Positions 6,071 through 7,131 of a stretch of DNA of 7,131 nt are shown here, piece after piece (position 1 is the first letter of the stretch; each line of letters opens with the position of its first letter). The notes beneath the pieces are model-generated. The model ran no database searches and was not told the DNA's origin. It saw only the letters and a program-made list of their open reading frames with translations. The DNA comes from Candidatus Elarobacter sp. (GTDB lineage Bacteria; Vulcanimicrobiota; Vulcanimicrobiia; Vulcanimicrobiales; Vulcanimicrobiaceae), in assembly GCA_030150085.1 (NCBI GenBank), contig JASLGJ010000242.1, forward strand, positions 1-7,131, read 5' to 3'. The translations under genes were made by a program, and so were the position numbers.

Positions 6071-7087
6071 ATGAGCGACGCTTACGCGCGCGCCGGGGTC
6101 GACATCGACGCCGGAAACCTCGCCGTCCAGCGCTACCGCGACGTGACCGCGGCCTGGACCCATCCGGACCAGCTCGGCAGCCTGGGCGGCTTCAGCGGCC
6201 TGTTCCGCCTCCCGGGCGACGGCAAACGGGCGCTGGTCGGTTCGACCGACGGCGTCGGCACGAAGATCCTGATCGCGGCGGCCCTGCGGCGCTACGACAC
6301 GGTCGGGGCCGACCTGGTCAACCACTGCGTCAACGACATCCTGGTCACCGGGGCCGACCCGCTGTTCTTCCTCGACTATCTGGCGGTCGGCAAGCTGGAC
6401 CCCGAGGTCGCCGCGCTGGTCGTGGCGGGCGTGCACCGGGCCTGCCGCGAGAACGGCTGCGCGCTACTGGGCGGCGAGACGGCCGAGATGCCGGGCGTGT
6501 ACCGGCCCGACCACTTCGACCTGGCGGGAACGATCGTCGGCCTGGTGGAGCTGGCCGCGATGCCCGACCCGAACCGGGTCGGGCCGGGCGACGCGATCGT
6601 CGGCCTGCCCGCGGTCGGCCTGCACACCAACGGCTACACCCTGGCCCGCGCGCTGATCGGCGAGGCGGAGTACGGGCTACCGTTCGCCGGCACGACCTAC
6701 GGCGAGGCCCTGCTCGCGCCGCACCCCTCGTACCTGCGCGAGGTGCGCGCGATCCGCGCGGCGGCCGACGTGAAGTCGATGGCGCACGTCACCGGCGGCG
6801 GCCTGCTGGAGAACATCCCGCGCACGCTGCCGGCGAACGCGGTGGCGGTGTTCGAGCCCGCGCGCTGGGAGGTGCCGCCGGTCATGAGCGAGCTGGTGCG
6901 GCGCGGCGAGCTGGGCTGGGACGAGCGCTACCGCACGCTCAACATGGGCGTCGGCTACACCCTGATCGTGCCCGTCACCGACGTCGACGCCGCGCTGCGG
7001 GCGGCGCCCGGCGCGCGCGTGGTGGGCTTCGTGCAGCCCCGCCGCGGCGACGAGGCGCAGGTGATCGTCCGCCAGCCCGGCGCGTAG
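6071..7087 (+). CDS. purM: Phosphoribosylformylglycinamidine cyclo-ligase (AIR synthetase)
   Basis: PurM closes the imidazole ring, converting FGAM and ATP to aminoimidazole ribonucleotide, the fifth step of IMP synthesis, in the cytosol. The 338-residue protein is of normal family length. N-terminal ATP-site motifs are GSTDGVGTKILIA (57-69) and GADLVNHCVNDILVTGADPL (79-98). GGETAEMPGVY (134-144) is strongly diagnostic. The C-terminal domain shows GLHTNGYTL (183-191), with Thr where many members have Ser, then TGGGLLENIPR (241-251) and RTLNMGVGY (288-296). The ATG at 6071 gives the usual short N terminus beginning near AYARAGVDI. The same frame stays open far upstream, but only as antisense of pepA. 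No strong Shine-Dalgarno sequence is seen. Its TAG overlaps the possible GTG start of the next gene, suggesting translational coupling. Confidence 0.96.
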   Translation: MSDAYARAGVDIDAGNLAVQRYRDVTAAWTHPDQLGSLGGFSGLFRLPGDGKRALVGSTDGVGTKILIAAALRRYDTVGADLVNHCVNDILVTGADPLFFLDYLAVGKLDPEVAALVVAGVHRACRENGCALLGGETAEMPGVYRPDHFDLAGTIVGLVELAAMPDPNRVGPGDAIVGLPAVGLHTNGYTLARALIGEAEYGLPFAGTTYGEALLAPHPSYLREVRAIRAAADVKSMAHVTGGGLLENIPRTLPANAVAVFEPARWEVPPVMSELVRRGELGWDERYRTLNMGVGYTLIVPVTDVDAALRAAPGARVVGFVQPRRGDEAQVIVRQPGA

Positions 7088-7131
7088 TGGCGGTCAACCT
7101 GCTCGTGGCGCTCGTCGTCGAGCGCCGCGTG
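7087..7131 (+). CDS. Start of an unidentified gene downstream of purM (3' truncated)
   Basis: A GTG at 7087-7089 overlaps the purM TAG by one base and opens a frame that runs to the window edge, 15 codons in all. The peptide begins with a Met (from GTG) and continues AVNLLVALVVERRV. A stop-start overlap of this kind is typical of coupled genes. The obvious expectation after purM is purN, but PurN proteins normally begin with a VLVSGxGSN-type strand, which does not appear here. VNLLV followed by ERRV is faintly like the start of siroheme-synthase-type dehydrogenases. That resemblance is too short to rely on. Confidence 0.4.
   Translation, partial: MAVNLLVALVVERRV

Noticed and set aside
5984..6436. 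An N-terminal extension of pepA up to 6436.
   Set aside because: The extension is antisense to purM and lacks peptidase-like sequence. A GGAGG six bases before the ATG at 5983 marks the true start.

Overview
The window is a very GC-rich bacterial chromosomal segment, mostly housekeeping. It holds seven protein genes or gene ends, one decayed gene and one barely started reading frame. No tRNA, rRNA, CRISPR array, insertion sequence or phage gene was seen. The strong GC bias leaves long antisense frames open by chance, and these are not reported as genes. A retropepsin-like protease remnant beside a GC-rich purine locus would fit a soil-type lineage such as Candidatus Eremiobacterota or Dormibacterota. 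That placement is a guess from general impression, not shown by the sequence.

Layout. Positions 1-234 (+) are the C-terminal end of an SGNH/GDSL-type hydrolase. Facing it on the minus strand, about 241-770, is a fragment of a DTG-motif aspartic protease. It carries one frameshift and has neither a convincing start nor a stop. At 779-1972 (-) is a polytopic membrane protein of GT-C glycosyltransferase type. It is divergent, across 62 bp, from a seven-helix BI-1/YccA-family membrane protein at 2035-2712 (+).

Next comes purF at 2775-4223 (+), the first committed enzyme of purine synthesis, with a perfect 8-bp inverted repeat just upstream. Convergent with it is a two-gene minus-strand unit: pepA (leucyl aminopeptidase, 4457-5983) followed after 18 bp by a 65-residue acidic, proline-rich protein (4241-4438). 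pepA is divergent from purM at 6071-7087 (+), AIR synthetase. The 87-bp spacer contains a perfect 14-bp palindrome and a short AT-rich island. A further plus-strand frame starts in a one-base overlap with the purM stop codon and leaves the window after 15 codons.

Function. purF (step 1) and purM (step 5) serve the same pathway, IMP synthesis. Here they are separated by the oppositely oriented peptidase/small-protein unit, so they cannot form a simple purF-purM operon. PepA would recycle N-terminal residues from peptides. The membrane proteins, the hydrolase end and the protease remnant have no evident link to purine synthesis. I found no convincing new multi-gene system. The points most worth a second look are the purF/purM split, the two inverted repeats near the pur genes, the small SFPASDPP-motif protein and the decayed protease.
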